A stretch of DNA of 64,000 nucleotides from Bryum argenteum (Eukaryota > Streptophyta > Bryopsida > Bryales > Bryaceae), in contig CM073322.1 of the NCBI GenBank assembly GCA_037043015.1, forward strand, positions 20,347,601-20,411,600, read 5' to 3'. Below are positions 1 to 11,307 of this stretch, in pieces. The notes under the pieces were generated by a model, which was given only the letters and a program-made list of their open reading frames with translations, made no database searches and was not told the origin of the DNA. The position numbers and the translations under genes are program-made. Numbering within the stretch: the first letter of the stretch is position 1; each line of letters opens with the position of its first letter.

Positions 1-700
1 CTTGTTTGTCATAGATAAATGTGCGAGTGAGACTTTGAATTCATAAAGAGTGGACAATAGAGGATTTGAAGTGAATTCTATTTAGTGATGAAACGAAAAT
101 ACATCGTTTCAATTTAGAGGGGGGACTTAATGTTGTGTTAATGACAAAAAAAACTTGGTTGATCGTGTGGTGAAGCAAATAGTGAAGCATGATGGAGTTT
201 AATGCTATGGAGTTGTATGATAGCAAGAGGTGTAAGTAATTAAAAAAACTGAATGTGCGTTTAAAATGCAAACGACTATATTTCAAACATGCATGGACAT
301 TTGTACTTGAGTTTAGAGAGATTAAAATACTTGAACCTTTGATAACGTCATTTTCCAGCATGACAATGCTTCCATACACAAAGCAAAGATTGTTCAAAAA
401 TCGTTCTTAAAGCAACCAATTATTGTTTTAGAGTGACCAACTCAATCCCCAAATCTTAATCCCACATAACATGTTTGGGCAATTCTCAAACATCGATTGA
501 ATTCCTTTCCAACTCCTCCTGTAGGTCTTTTGCAATTATGGGAGCGCGTGGAAAAGAGTTATAAGTTGATCACTACACCCAACAATGTGAGGGATTGTAT
601 GCTAACATGCCACATCCAATTGCGGCTATTTTGGCTACTCGTGCAAAGTGAAGACGATTTCGACCACTCTCTATATAGCGCCTCAAAAAATGAATATGTA
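1..700 (+). pseudogene. Decayed Tc1/mariner-like transposase
   Basis: Translated pieces on the plus strand follow a Tc1/mariner DDE transposase in order. Near position 100 reads ILFSDETKIHRFNLEGG (first catalytic Asp). A degenerate VKHDG segment follows near 165-185. Near 355-375 reads FQHDNASIHKAKIVQKSF (second Asp), and near 435-470 reads PTQSPNLNPT followed by a stop and H. The family has SPDLNPIEHLW there, so the catalytic Glu codon is now a stop; the Asp-to-Glu spacing would be 34 residues, as in Tc1 (DD34E). Near 535 an LWERVEKS segment resembles the next conserved block. The frame is broken several times, so the copy is dead. Its 5' part lies outside the window and I did not find terminal repeats. 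Confidence 0.75.
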
Positions 701-1159
701 CATAGTCAACTTTGGCACTAGCTTTGATCCTTCATACTCTCTCCATTGTCGAATACCCTCATTGACCTCATTTCTCGAAGTCGCTGTATTTTGTATTCGG
801 ATGTATGCACAATGTGATCCACACAACAACTGGAGCAATTCGAATTCAGTAGATGAAAAACAAGTGGGAACGGAACCAGGATTGCTTTGCTCATTGATAA
901 AGAAGTCCTCCGAAACACAACAGACGCCGTGTATGGCCCGATCGGCATTTTATGTGTCCATATCCGCAGCTCTCGAGATACGTAAGAATCTTAACTAAAG
1001 AAGGTATAAGAATGAGAATGACATCGAGCAAAATTTGAGAGGCCTGTAAGGGAAACCCCCATTGCTCCAAATCCTACGAAACAGTGGCAACGATGCCTGT
1101 CCTGAGGATCTTGCGGAGCTGATTGAGGAGGGGCAACTAACCGAATGATAGCTACTAGC
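700..1159. other. Intergenic stretch, no gene seen
   Basis: I see no recognisable coding segment here. The right edge holds the 3' flank of the isomerase gene, which ends on the minus strand at 1160. Confidence 0.5.
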
Positions 1160-2448
1160 TTACGCTGACACTCCTTCCGAACTCTTCATGCTAGCAACGA
1201 ACTCCGAGAAGTCGACAACCGACGTTTCTTCGCCGTCTTTTGTGCCCACCAAAATCTTATTTGCAACCTTGATGAACAGCCCGTTCTCAATCACTCCGGG
1301 AATCATGTTGATCTTGTTCTCTAGGTCGGCGGGGTCCTTCACGCCTTCGGGGAATCTCACGTCCACCACCATGTTGCCCTGCCACAAACCGATTCCACTC
1401 CATCACGAGACTGCACACACGGCGAAATGAGAAAGTGTTCAGAGAAGGTAGCTCACCAGGTCCGTGATGACGGGCCCATCCTTTCGAAGAGCAGAGCGAA
1501 TTTCGGGCTGCCCACCCAACGCAGCCAAAGCGCGCAGAACGGGAGCCAGGGCGAATGGCAGCACTTCCACGGGCACGGGGAATGATAGTCCCAGCGTCTT
1601 CACCACTTTGGTTTCGTCGACAAGAATCACACACTCCTTGGCGATCGAGTCCACCACCTTCTCCATCGTGTGCGCCGCTCCCCCGCCTTTGATCAGGTTC
1701 ATGCCAACATCCACCTGCGCTCACGACCTGGCATTGTCAGTACGGATACACACAACATGTCCAATCTAGACAAAAATTTCGAGGCTTCAAAACGTACTAC
1801 AAAGGTGGCTAGTTGCATAACTCTTACCACTTAAACTCCGAGTGTGTTACATGATTCTAATGGAACAATGACCTACAGTCAAAGCGCAAGAATTCTAGGG
1901 TTTGGAGAATGTCAAAAGCATAACTTGATGCAGGCAAACTAGGACGAGAGTGTTCAAGAGAATTGGACCTCGTCGGCGCCATCGAAGGCAAGGTCGATTT
2001 TGTTGACATCGTTCAAGTCGACGGTCTGAATACCAAACTGGCGAGCGAGGACCTTAGACTGGTAGCTAGTAGCCACGCCGACGATATCCTTGAGCTTGTT
2101 AGCCTTAATCAAGGCACCAAGCTCCTCGATGGCCATGGAAGACGTGCTGCCAGTGCCGAGTCCCACCACCATGCCAGACTTCACAAGCTCAATCGCCTTC
2201 TTCGCCACCGCGCGCTTCAAGCCATCTTGCGCCGCCGGGTCCTTGAGCGCCACCACGTGGGTGACGGCGACTCCAGCTCGCCGCCCAGACGAGGCAATTG
2301 GTGCTGCAGCGACGAAAGCCTTCGCATTCCCGAAGTGGGCCGACCTCAACGAAACCCGAGAAGCCGCGGCTGCTACTCCATTGCGAGCTACGCCTGTCCC
2401 CGCCGGCGACACTGCAGCGCGCTGTAGCATTGCAGAAGAAGACGCCAT
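1160..2448 (-). CDS. RPI: Ribose-5-phosphate isomerase A, plastid-targeted (3 exons)
   Basis: Interconverts ribose-5-phosphate and ribulose-5-phosphate in the Calvin cycle and pentose phosphate pathway. Exons on the minus strand are 2448-1969, 1714-1457 and 1378-1160, all with GT-AG borders, giving 318 aa. Residues 1-65 are rich in Ala, Ser and Arg and look like a chloroplast transit peptide. The phosphate loop GLGTGSTSS lies near 97-105. DGADE ends exon 1 at 156-160 and holds the two catalytic acidic residues known from RpiA. IKGGG at 168-172 carries the catalytic lysine, and Glu178 follows. KDGPVITDL and GNMVVDVRF flank the second junction and match the family end to end. The length fits plant plastid RPI. 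No break is seen. Confidence 0.95.
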
Positions 2449-3767
2449 GACCAGGAACTTGCTTGCTCACAGGAAAACAATTCTGGTACAACACTCCCCC
2501 CACAAGGTTCACCAATTCAACTCCCAAAACCCTCGCTTTTCGGACGATTCTTGTTCAAAAGAGATTGCAGCTGTGCACACGACTAGGAATTGAGCAAAAG
2601 GTAGAGAGAGGGCACTTGGGGAAAAAGCAGGAAGCGCAACCTGGCACGGGACGGGGCAAAGCAATGAGGTGAGGATTCTGCAAAAGGAGGGGTGGGATGG
2701 AGGAGGTGATGGGGTGAGCGGACGGTGCTAATCTCACCTTGGGTTTTTTGTGGATTTGTTTTTTGTTTATTCGAGTTTTTTAAATCGTCAAGGACTCCAG
2801 CGTGGCGCGGGCTACGTAAGTATGTAGGCAAATATCTCCTCCTCGGTTGTACCGCCTCGTCCTTTTCTCGTGTGTCGAGGACTTTGTTGCGTGAGCCTTT
2901 GATGTCTACCATCCGATGGTCGTCAATAATTCACTTATCGATTGAAGCACTCGTGACCCCTTCGGAAGTAAATAAGGTAGCAGCTTCCTTTTTCTTTTCT
3001 TTTGCATGCGCCTATTTCTGGTTCTTTTTCTTATCCTTCTTCATCGTATTCTATTATCACTTTCTTCTTTACCTCTTCTGCTACTTATTCATAACTCTCT
3101 TCGTTACCATGACAGAGGCTATTTTTCATCCAGGTGGGGTCTCACTTAAAAGAGTTTCGTCTCTTGTAATCTGCATTTTGGATCAATCTTAAGTTCAGAT
3201 TTTGTAAATTCAAAACATTCAAACACCCTTACAATCACAGTATGGTGGTATGTCTTTTTCAGTTGTCACATGCTTAGCCCACAGGCATGATCTTCGGCGA
3301 AATTTGACAACTTTGAGTGTTTAATTTGACAGCATTGGGTGTTAAAAAGTTAGACGAGTCGTACACCCTCCAATCGCATCAAGCCATCACTGTGAGTATG
3401 AAGAAGGTTAGGGTGTCCAACAATACACAAAGCTAACGATTCACAGCACTTCCGAAACAATAGAAATGCAAGAGTCAAATATTTGAGCAACTTCAGTGTT
3501 TCGACTTTCACAGTCCCCTGAATGTTTATGAACTCTACAACCTCGGCAAAGCAGGAAGCTTGCTCTCCAAGGCGACAATAATCTGAGGGTGCCATATTCT
3601 GAAATGATCATTCTATCAATGAACTAACAGAAGTAGAAGAATGCTTGCAATCTGAACATGTTCGCAAAAAGGAGACTGCTGAGCAATAGCTCTACCTCAT
3701 ATTGGAGCACATCCGTTTTCAGCTGCTTTCCTGATCAAGTGGTGGCAATCACCTCCTTCGAGATGGC
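2449..3767. other. Intergenic region between RPI and the rhomboid gene
   Basis: The first few hundred bases upstream of 2448 should hold the promoter and 5' UTR of RPI. The rest is pyrimidine-rich around 2980-3090 and AT-rich after that. Open frames here have no recognisable domain, and I call no gene. Confidence 0.5.
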
Positions 3768-4673
3768 TCACCATCGTCTGCGTACACTGATCCAGGCTAA
3801 GGCACCCACGAGCGCGCCACCCAAGTGGCCAGCATGCGCGGTCCGGGAGCCTTCATTGCGGGCTTGCCAAACATCAGACCCGATCAAGTAGACGCCGAAG
3901 AGAGCAGCCGGAACAGGAATGAACAAGTTCACCATGATGATCCGGGACGGGAAGAGCATGATGTGCAGCAACACGATGGCGTTCACAGCACCACTAGCGC
4001 CGAGCGCACTAGGCGTGTAGCGCGCATTGAAGCGAGACATAGGTATGTTCTCCAGCCACGGCACCACAAAGGCGCAGTACACGAGATGCCCCACGGAGCC
4101 CGCAATCGCGCCCGCCAGGTACAGGTTCAGCAGCCACCGGCCGCCGAAGAGCTGCGCAATCTCGGTGCCGAAGAAGTAGAGCCCGAGCATGTTCATAGCC
4201 AGATGATCAAACCGCGCTTGACTGAACGCCGAGGTCACGATCGTGTGCAATCGTCCGCTCATCACGGAGTTGATCGAAACCATGAAGTTGTTTGCCATGA
4301 AGCGGGGATCGCAAAACTGCCACATGCCGAATACGACTAGGTTCACCCCGATCAACCCCAACACCACGGTCGGCGCGCTCGGTCCACCATAGCCACCGCC
4401 GTATCCTCCATATCCACCCCCCGCGTAGCTTCTGCGAAACCCGAGCTTGCGCCGCACTGAGCTCGTCCATCTCGATAACGCTGATGAAGCGAGCTCGTGC
4501 TGGCCCGCCTGTATAAGCACAGGGCTCAGTGCAGGCCACCTCCTTGGTGTTGTAAAAGTGCGCAAGTGCTCATGGGGCCTCCAGAGTGACCTCCCGGTAG
4601 CTGGCAAGCTCCGAAGCGGGGAAGCCCCAGCTACCTGTCGGCCGACCTGCCTCAAAAGCGCAATAGAGAACAT
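3768..4673 (-). CDS. Rhomboid-family intramembrane serine protease, probably mitochondrial
   Basis: A single-exon 301-aa protein. Residues 1-80 are basic with few acidic residues (MFSIALLRQVGRQV...), like an organellar presequence. A Gly/Tyr-rich spacer follows at 84-97 (GGGYGGYGGGYGG). The rhomboid core then shows the expected motifs: HLAMN with His157 and Asn161 in TM2, LGASGAVN with nucleophile Ser227, and AHAGHLGGALVG with catalytic His283. About six hydrophobic segments span 102-297. This arrangement fits the plant mitochondrial rhomboid RBL12 / PARL-like group; placement in mitochondria rather than plastids is inferred from the leader. Rhomboids cleave membrane-spanning substrates within the bilayer. 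All catalytic residues are present, so it should be active. Confidence 0.9.
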   Translation of the reverse strand: MFSIALLRQVGRQVAGASPLRSLPATGRSLWRPHEHLRTFTTPRRWPALSPVLIQAGQHELASSALSRWTSSVRRKLGFRRSYAGGGYGGYGGGYGGPSAPTVVLGLIGVNLVVFGMWQFCDPRFMANNFMVSINSVMSGRLHTIVTSAFSQARFDHLAMNMLGLYFFGTEIAQLFGGRWLLNLYLAGAIAGSVGHLVYCAFVVPWLENIPMSRFNARYTPSALGASGAVNAIVLLHIMLFPSRIIMVNLFIPVPAALFGVYLIGSDVWQARNEGSRTAHAGHLGGALVGALAWISVRRRW

Positions 4674-6714
4674 GGCTCTTCACTTGTGCATATTCTATGA
4701 TATTATGCGGCTTGTCAGCCCGCCATCACCTCTACTGTCCTGGGACATCATTCATATGCTGCACTGCATGTTCAACAATTCCAAAGCACGTTAAGAAAGT
4801 GAGCACAGCAGGTCGTCGTCATGTCGTCGTTCATGTTCTATATGAGATGGTCGAGTTCAGAAGTAAATCTTGCCCGGATAAGAAGCAGATTGTGGTTTCG
4901 CTTACTGAGATCCCACTTCGTAACCACAAATTGAGCTCTTCTACTACAAGAAATAGAGCTTCAAAACAGGACAATTCCCAACTTGGCATGAATGACAATT
5001 TCCGAAGCCAATGATGAAACCTCGTGATACCTATCTAATTACCAACTTACACCAACGAGCGGGAAAAATCTGTCCAAGAACCCCCGCGATTTCTCTGTCA
5101 CTCAGAAATGTCGATGATAAACACTGCGGAGCCCCAGCTGCATTGACCTAAATTTTTTGCATTTGCATTTTCGCATTGACCTAAATTTGGAAATTTGCTT
5201 CTAGCACAGAACACAATCGCCTACAGAGCCTACGAGTAACCCTAAAAACTCACGACTTCATCATCTCAGTAGGGAAAAAGACGGATTCCTGTTGATCGCA
5301 TCGATGTAAAGAGCTCGTTTAGAACTCGCTAGGTCATAGCCGGTATCAATAGGGATTTGAAGAGCACTATGCTAAAGCTCAAGTTGCATGGAGAAGAGAA
5401 GCTTACATGGGATTTTCAGCTGCTAAGCAATCGACGCTCCAGTATGCAACAACCAGGTCTACGCTGATGAAGGAAGCAGGCGGCCACGGAAATCAATGAT
5501 GCACTCCCGACAACGTAAATTACTTCAGAGCAATGCGAGCTTCGATAGAACTGAAATCAACGCAATTGAAAGCAACAGAATTGGAGACCGAGGTTCTGCA
5601 GGAGACGTGGACGAAGCACTCGACCTGCTCCTCGTCAAACATTCATCTATGAAGTCAAGCTCTGTTCATCGATCGCCCTTTCACTGTCAACCCAAACAGC
5701 GCAGGGACGGTGGCGTGTTTCAATTTCAGCTGATTAGAATCGTCTCAGGTGCGACAGAGACTGGTCGGGTGCCAATCCGGTAAATCGTTACCGACCCCTG
5801 CAAGCGATCGAGAAGCAAGCTACGACGATTGAGTTACGATTGCTTCGGTTCAAGTTTGCTGGGCGTGGGCTAATTGAGGTCGCAAATGGCGACCGCAGCA
5901 AAGATGAAGGTGATCATGGAGGTAGACAATCTCCCGCGTACAGTATGGTTCATTAATTTGTCATCTATTCGAAAAAGATTTCTAGAATTGTAGATTGTGA
6001 CTGCCTTGTAGTGAATTGTAGTGGGTACCTTATCATCACGTTCATCTCTGTTCCTCGACGATATCCGCAATCGTAGGTTGCCCCCAAGTAATTTATGATG
6101 TTTTCAAGTCTCGGCAGCTCATGACAGAATTTAGTGCAGCAAAGGACTCATCACTTTACAGTCCAAAGTAGTGAAATGTATTTCTTAAGTTTCATCACCA
6201 GTAGATATACTTACTGTAGGAATATACACAAAATTCAGTGGCTCCTTCCGATGATCCTCCTTACCTTGAAGGCACAGTAGGATAATGAAAATGTGATCAA
6301 ACCTGACTCCATGGTGTCATGTCAATCGATACTCCCGAAATAAAATGCTTCAATTCTTTGTTATATACTACAAAACCTTCGTGTGTCATCTGGCTCCCCA
6401 AACTCGACACCTTAAAATGCACATTCCACCAAGAATTTCGACTGAGCAGATGTGATACAAGAAGTAAATTCCAAAGAACACAAATGTCGATGGGTACCTA
6501 TAGTTACATTGAACAAACTACGAAAATTTCACTATGTCACTAAGAAAAATGGCAGCACACTGCAATCTGCTTGAGCAACGGTACATTTTCGAAACGTTGC
6601 CTCTCGATTCGCGTGGAGATTCACGGCTTCTGCTGCCACTGGTCGCAGATTCTCCACGCCTGCAACAGAATGTGCTCGTCAACAGCCAATAGGCATCCGG
6701 CTGAGTTCTTTCCA
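4674..6714. other. Intergenic region, no gene supported
   Basis: It contains only short open frames without a domain I recognise. A short local duplication of a CATTGACCTAAATTT segment lies near 5144-5182. The left edge should hold the rhomboid promoter, and the right edge the 3' flank of the photolyase gene. Confidence 0.5.
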
Positions 6715-9700
6715 TCACTTAGATTTCGTGTAATCAGTCACTTTCCGCTGCCGTTTCCCGGCAGGCTCCTTCTTCGGGGAACTGGAGCCTTTCTTCCCCT
6801 GGTTTCGTGAAGCTTGCTTAGCAGGCCCGCCAGCAGGTGCGGTGCCAGGTTCAGGCTTCGCTGCCGGAAACTGGTCTTCAAGCCGGTCATGCAATCTATC
6901 CACTTCCTCCTTCATTGGATGATTCCCGGTTACTTTGTTGAGTGCGTACGCTTGCCCCATTCTCTCGCGACATTCTTTGTTGGCGATAGCATGGTCCACA
7001 ACTGTGATCACGACCATTCTGTCAGTCTCGACATCGAATTTACTCGCAAACCAGATTAGTGAGTTTTGAAAACAACGTACTTGGACGAGGATAATCGACT
7101 CCAATGATGCACTTTGCTTTCTGTTGGACTGCCAGCGGCGCCGTCCATGGTTCATAAATGTATTTCGCCGGCATGTCTGTCCACACACAACCCTTCAACG
7201 TCAGCAACTGAATACTCATGAAATAGGAAAGCTCTTCGGATTGCCACGCCCACCTTTCAAAACTGGAATAAAATGCTTCACGTACAGACCCTCGGGGTCG
7301 TACTTCTTGCCAAATGTAACGGGAGAGTAGATGCGGTGATACTGCATCCAGACAAAAATCACAGTTATGCTGCTGGCAATGATGTAGATCACTTCTTTTG
7401 ATGACTTATAAACACCAGAATGAAGTAAACAAACCTGATGGAAAAAAGCAGATGCAGATAGCCACATCCAGTTACCATTGTTGATGGACCAGTCGGAATC
7501 AATAAGAAGTCTGTCGAACACGTCGCGGCCTCTCTCCCAATACACAAACTGGACGACAGCATAGGAATGAGAAAGGACTAGAGAACCTGGAGAGTGACTT
7601 AACCGGTCAACAATGTAGGATTAATATCCAAAAAAAACCGCAAGAACAGTAACTACATGGGACTTGCGCCTACAGAAGTGCAAAATTCGAAATCGGAGGA
7701 TGGTCAGAAGAAGCACTACGAACCAGATCTCCTCGAGTTAAGTAGCATGCCACAGCGTGTCGAGCGAGGTGATGCATCCATCCCCACTTCCTCAACTGCA
7801 TGAACATATTCACGACGTTGAGCACAAAAGCAGATACATGCTTCACTCACAAATAGGTGTATAATCAATGAGCATCCAAAATGGGAAGACCTGAACCATG
7901 GCGGAATCAATCCAAGGATGTCCTGTTCGCCCATCTCGCCATGCTGACAAAAGCTCTTCATCATCTTTCCATGGTATCTGAATTATATCAAACAAGCTGA
8001 GTTATCGATCTAGACGAGAACAAACATTCAACCTCGAAAAGCTGAGTTAGAATTTAAACCTGTTTACATATGGGGTTTCCAACCATTCGATCAAAATTCG
8101 GGATTCCATAACCAGCCGTGTAGAAAAACTCACGCCATAGTAACTGCCAGACAGCACAAACAGAGGTGAATCACTGGCCATAACAAAATCTAGCCAACAT
8201 CAAAATCTAAAGTGCGCCGGTTACCTGTCCTTCCAGAGAGACGGGAGGCTTTGAGTACTTTTTGCTTCGCGAGTAAACATCTTGTATCCGATGATAAAAT
8301 AGTCGACATGATAGACAACCAAACTGCAGAAGACACTCACTATTAGTATTGTCATGAAAAGAGAGCTTTCTACAATCCACGCCTTACAAGGTCTAGCGAA
8401 CATACCTTTAAGTACGCTGACAAGACAGTGGTGGCCGGTTTAATAAATTGCGTGGGGTTCCCTTTCGGCTTCTCAAAATCGCACACCCATTTCTGCACAA
8501 CAGCTCAATTTGCATAAGGCCAAAACACTCGCTCAAAACAATCATGAAAAAGATGAATATCATGTCACGAAAGCGATCATGAATATGAAGGGACATCCTT
8601 ACCTCGTCAGCTAATGATTCTTCTAATCTTCGAAGTGCTTCAGTCTCGCCCCCTGGATGCGGAGAAAACTCCTGTAACATGAGCATTGATGATCCTCAAC
8701 ACTAACTGATGTCCAAAAAAGTGGTTTCCGATACCCAAGTACAGTGGCTAAAACAGAGTTACTCAGGAAACAAGTTTTAGAAACCTCATCCAAATTTGTG
8801 TAGCCCAAGTCTTCAAGAGTTGGAACCGCAACAAGATCTACGTCCTTTATTTCTTCCGAGGGGCTTGGTATCAGCAATGGAGCATCCAGTGGTGCTGGCG
8901 GTGTCCCGATCACTTTGCAAAAGGATTGATACGTAATAGGTGTGGTACCATTATTCTGATGTCCCAGCAAGCCAGTTTAGTACTAAGAAGAAATATTCCT
9001 CTTAAGTAGAGTGTAGAATAGCAAACATCCCATGTGTTACTGAAGAATGGTACCTTCAGTATCGTTTCAGCAGGATTGAATAAGGTGTGGCTAACAGGGG
9101 CGAAAACCTCAACACCGCTCTTAAGCGCTAGCTTCTGCAAAACCCAGACAAGTAATCAAAATGAGTCTGACTATCGAGGCAGAATCCGCAATGGCTTGCT
9201 TCCATTCGTGAAAGAAGAGTTAACCACATGAAAGAGCGAGACTGCACCTTAATTTGACCGTCACGATCTTGAGCGTATGGCTCCGTGTCGTACTCAAAGC
9301 ACAGCTCGTTGATCTGCCACTGTAAATCCAAGCCAACGACGTAGACGTCACAAAATGGCCTCAAAACATTCTCCCTCAATGAATCTGCATAAACTTGCTC
9401 ATATTGAAGTAACTTCACTCTTTTCAGTATGATTTAGCTCAACAATATTACCTACAACACTAATCCGAGTCAGAAGGTGATGAGTTGGTCTTATAATGGC
9501 TCGTTTACGACATGCAAAGAACTTATTATCTCAAATGACCATTTATGTTATCGTGATGCAATTAAGCATCACAAGCTTAATACGACAACTAGAGCTGTTT
9601 CATGATAGAATGAAGAATGTACCTTGCTTAAGAGAGTTGGAATGACATTAATGGGATTTCCATGCAAGAGAAGGAGACGGGAGCCATGCAGTCGAAGATT

Positions 9701-10157
9701 GGCATCCAGATTCTCCAATGACTGCAGTAAGAAACGAATGCGGTTCACGCCGGCCACCTTTGATCCAGGCGAGGGCATAGTTGGATCGGGCGCCAGAAAC
9801 CATGGATCCAACACAAAGACAGGGAACACATGGCTCGCACCTTCACGCACACAAGTCGCACTAAATCAGCAAGCTCCTAAAACCCTAAAACCTAAGCGCA
9901 TCATATGATAAATCTAAACCCCTAAACCCTGAACCTTGACACTCACTGAGCATACCTTGACAGGCACGCAGAAGGGCCGGATTGTCATGAAGCCGCAACC
10001 CTTTCCGGAACCATATTAAACTCTTCTTCTGCTGCTGCATTGATTCGCAATGCACGCTGCGATGATGCTTCCGAACCACGGGAAGAAACTTTGACGAGGG
10101 GAAACTCAACTTGCTGAAGAACGAGCTGGGACTCAACAGCCTGCTCTCCACTACCAT
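6715..10157 (-). CDS. UVR3: (6-4) DNA photolyase (UVR3 type), 15 exons
   Basis: Repairs UV-induced pyrimidine (6-4) pyrimidone photoproducts using blue light and FAD. Minus-strand exons: 10157-9956, 9840-9623, 9319-9248, 9134-9054, 8955-8785, 8671-8603, 8492-8406, 8323-8225, 8143-8060, 7977-7891, 7795-7724, 7548-7435, 7341-7254, 7176-7081, 7001-6715. All borders are GT-AG and phases agree; the product is 608 aa. The photolyase domain starts at [17 protein letters not shown] (about 46-62). The FAD domain carries GRTGHPWID and WMHHLARH; His399 and His403 are the pair needed for (6-4) repair. [10 protein letters not shown] and [16 protein letters not shown] also match plant UVR3. The first 40 residues are Ser/Arg-rich and may be an organellar leader; a later ATG at codon 40 could give a shorter form. 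The C-terminus is a Lys-rich tail of about 50 residues, possibly nuclear. The gene looks intact. Confidence 0.97.
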
Positions 10158-10832
10158 GAGCGATCAACCTCAAACCTGCTGCCAGTACGCTTCCGTCATT
10201 CAAAGATGCAGTTGAACCGTTACTCGTGTACTACCCAAAAATGCTGCAGTCAGCTGAATTGCTCCAGAACTACGATTATAGAAGTTGCAAGCAAGAGAAG
10301 TGAAGTGGGTGATATAGTCACCTGGCAGAGGAGCTGAAGTTAAATTCCAGTAGAGAGTTGGAAGTGAGTTGAAGATGAATTCCTGTAGGGAGTTGGAAGT
10401 GGGCAAGCTGCCAGGGATGAAAAAACGCTGGGGTGATCGAAGCAAGGAGCTGCAGGGGTGATCGAAGCAAGGAGCTGCAGGGGTGATCGAAGCAAGGAGC
10501 TGCAGGGGTGATCGATAAAAGGGAAGGAGCTGGGGAATGTGTTGAATGGGGAATTTGTTTCCTTGCGGCATTGTAGCAGCGGCCATAGCCAAGCAGCCAG
10601 CGGGAGAGCGAGTGAGGACGATGTGGCCTTTTGTGCGTCACAAGGCTGCTGTGACACTGCCTTCTATTTCAAGAAAGAAAAACATACTGTGTCACTCATT
10701 ACACGTGCTTTAACGTTATTACTGTTTAACTGGGGGCCTGTGAGAATGTGTGCAGATTTCTCCACAAGAAGATGCAAACAGCATGAATCTCCAAAGGTGT
10801 CCTTTTTGGTAATTCTCTCTACTTACTTTTTA
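10158..10832. promoter_or_regulatory. Presumed promoter/5' region of the photolyase gene
   Basis: This is the region upstream of the photolyase start codon. A CACGTG core (G-box, a common plant light-response element) lies near 10702, about 540 bases from the ATG; whether it works is unknown. The overlapping minus-strand open frames (10657-10200) are repetitive Leu/Ser/Pro strings made by the minisatellite and are not called as genes. Confidence 0.35.
10431..10515. repeat. 25-bp minisatellite, about 3.4 copies
   Basis: The unit GGGTGATCGAAGCAAGGAGC plus TGCAG repeats head to tail at 10431, 10456, 10481 and partly at 10506. The copies are essentially identical, so it is young or under homogenisation. 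It lies about 275 bp upstream of the photolyase start codon. Confidence 0.95.
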
Positions 10833-11307
10833 GGTCCCGTTCACACTATGCAAGTCGAGAGGTGGTCGCCCAAACTCCTCTCATTCTTGCCCGAGCGGTG
10901 GAGTAAAGAAGTCCATCAAAACTTATTATTATTGACCTTTGAGTAATTTTATTGAAAAAAAGTTTGGCCTCTCAACAAAAGTTTAGGTGTCCATTTTCAT
11001 CGTACCCAAACTCTTCATTGAGAGGCCAAACTGTTGGCGTCAAAGTTGTCAAGAAGTGTTGCAATGTAGGCACTTTGGGCACCTTTCACCTTTGGACTTT
11101 GGGCTCTTGTGTGAAGGCCAAACTGTTGCTATCTACCAATCAGATAATTGGATTTCCTTGATGTGCATAGTGTGCACCAAACATATTATTGAATTTCCTT
11201 GATCTCTCAACTAATGGGCATAGTGTGAATGATATGCATATTGTGCACCAATCTTATTATTGAATTTCCTTGACTTCTTAACTAATGGGCACAGTGTGAA
11301 CCGCCCC
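10833..11307. mobile_element. Possible non-autonomous DNA transposon (MITE-like)
   Basis: The left end reads GGTCCCGTTCACACTATGC. The reverse complement of the right end (11307 inward) reads GGGGCGGTTCACACTGTGC, an imperfect inverted repeat sharing GTTCACACT. No clear target-site duplication is seen, so the borders are tentative. Inside, a block of about 60 bp containing TTATTGAATTTCCTTGA and AATGGGCATAGTGTGAA is duplicated at about 11163-11230 and 11235-11305, and AGGCCAAACTGTTG occurs twice. Confidence 0.45.

Noticed and set aside
2725-3192. 155-codon plus-strand frame with Phe/Tyr-rich middle
   Set aside because: T-rich low-complexity sequence upstream of RPI; no known motif.
10200-10657. 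Minus-strand frames upstream of the photolyase
   Set aside because: Repetitive peptides encoded by the 25-bp minisatellite; none joins the photolyase by a sensible splice.
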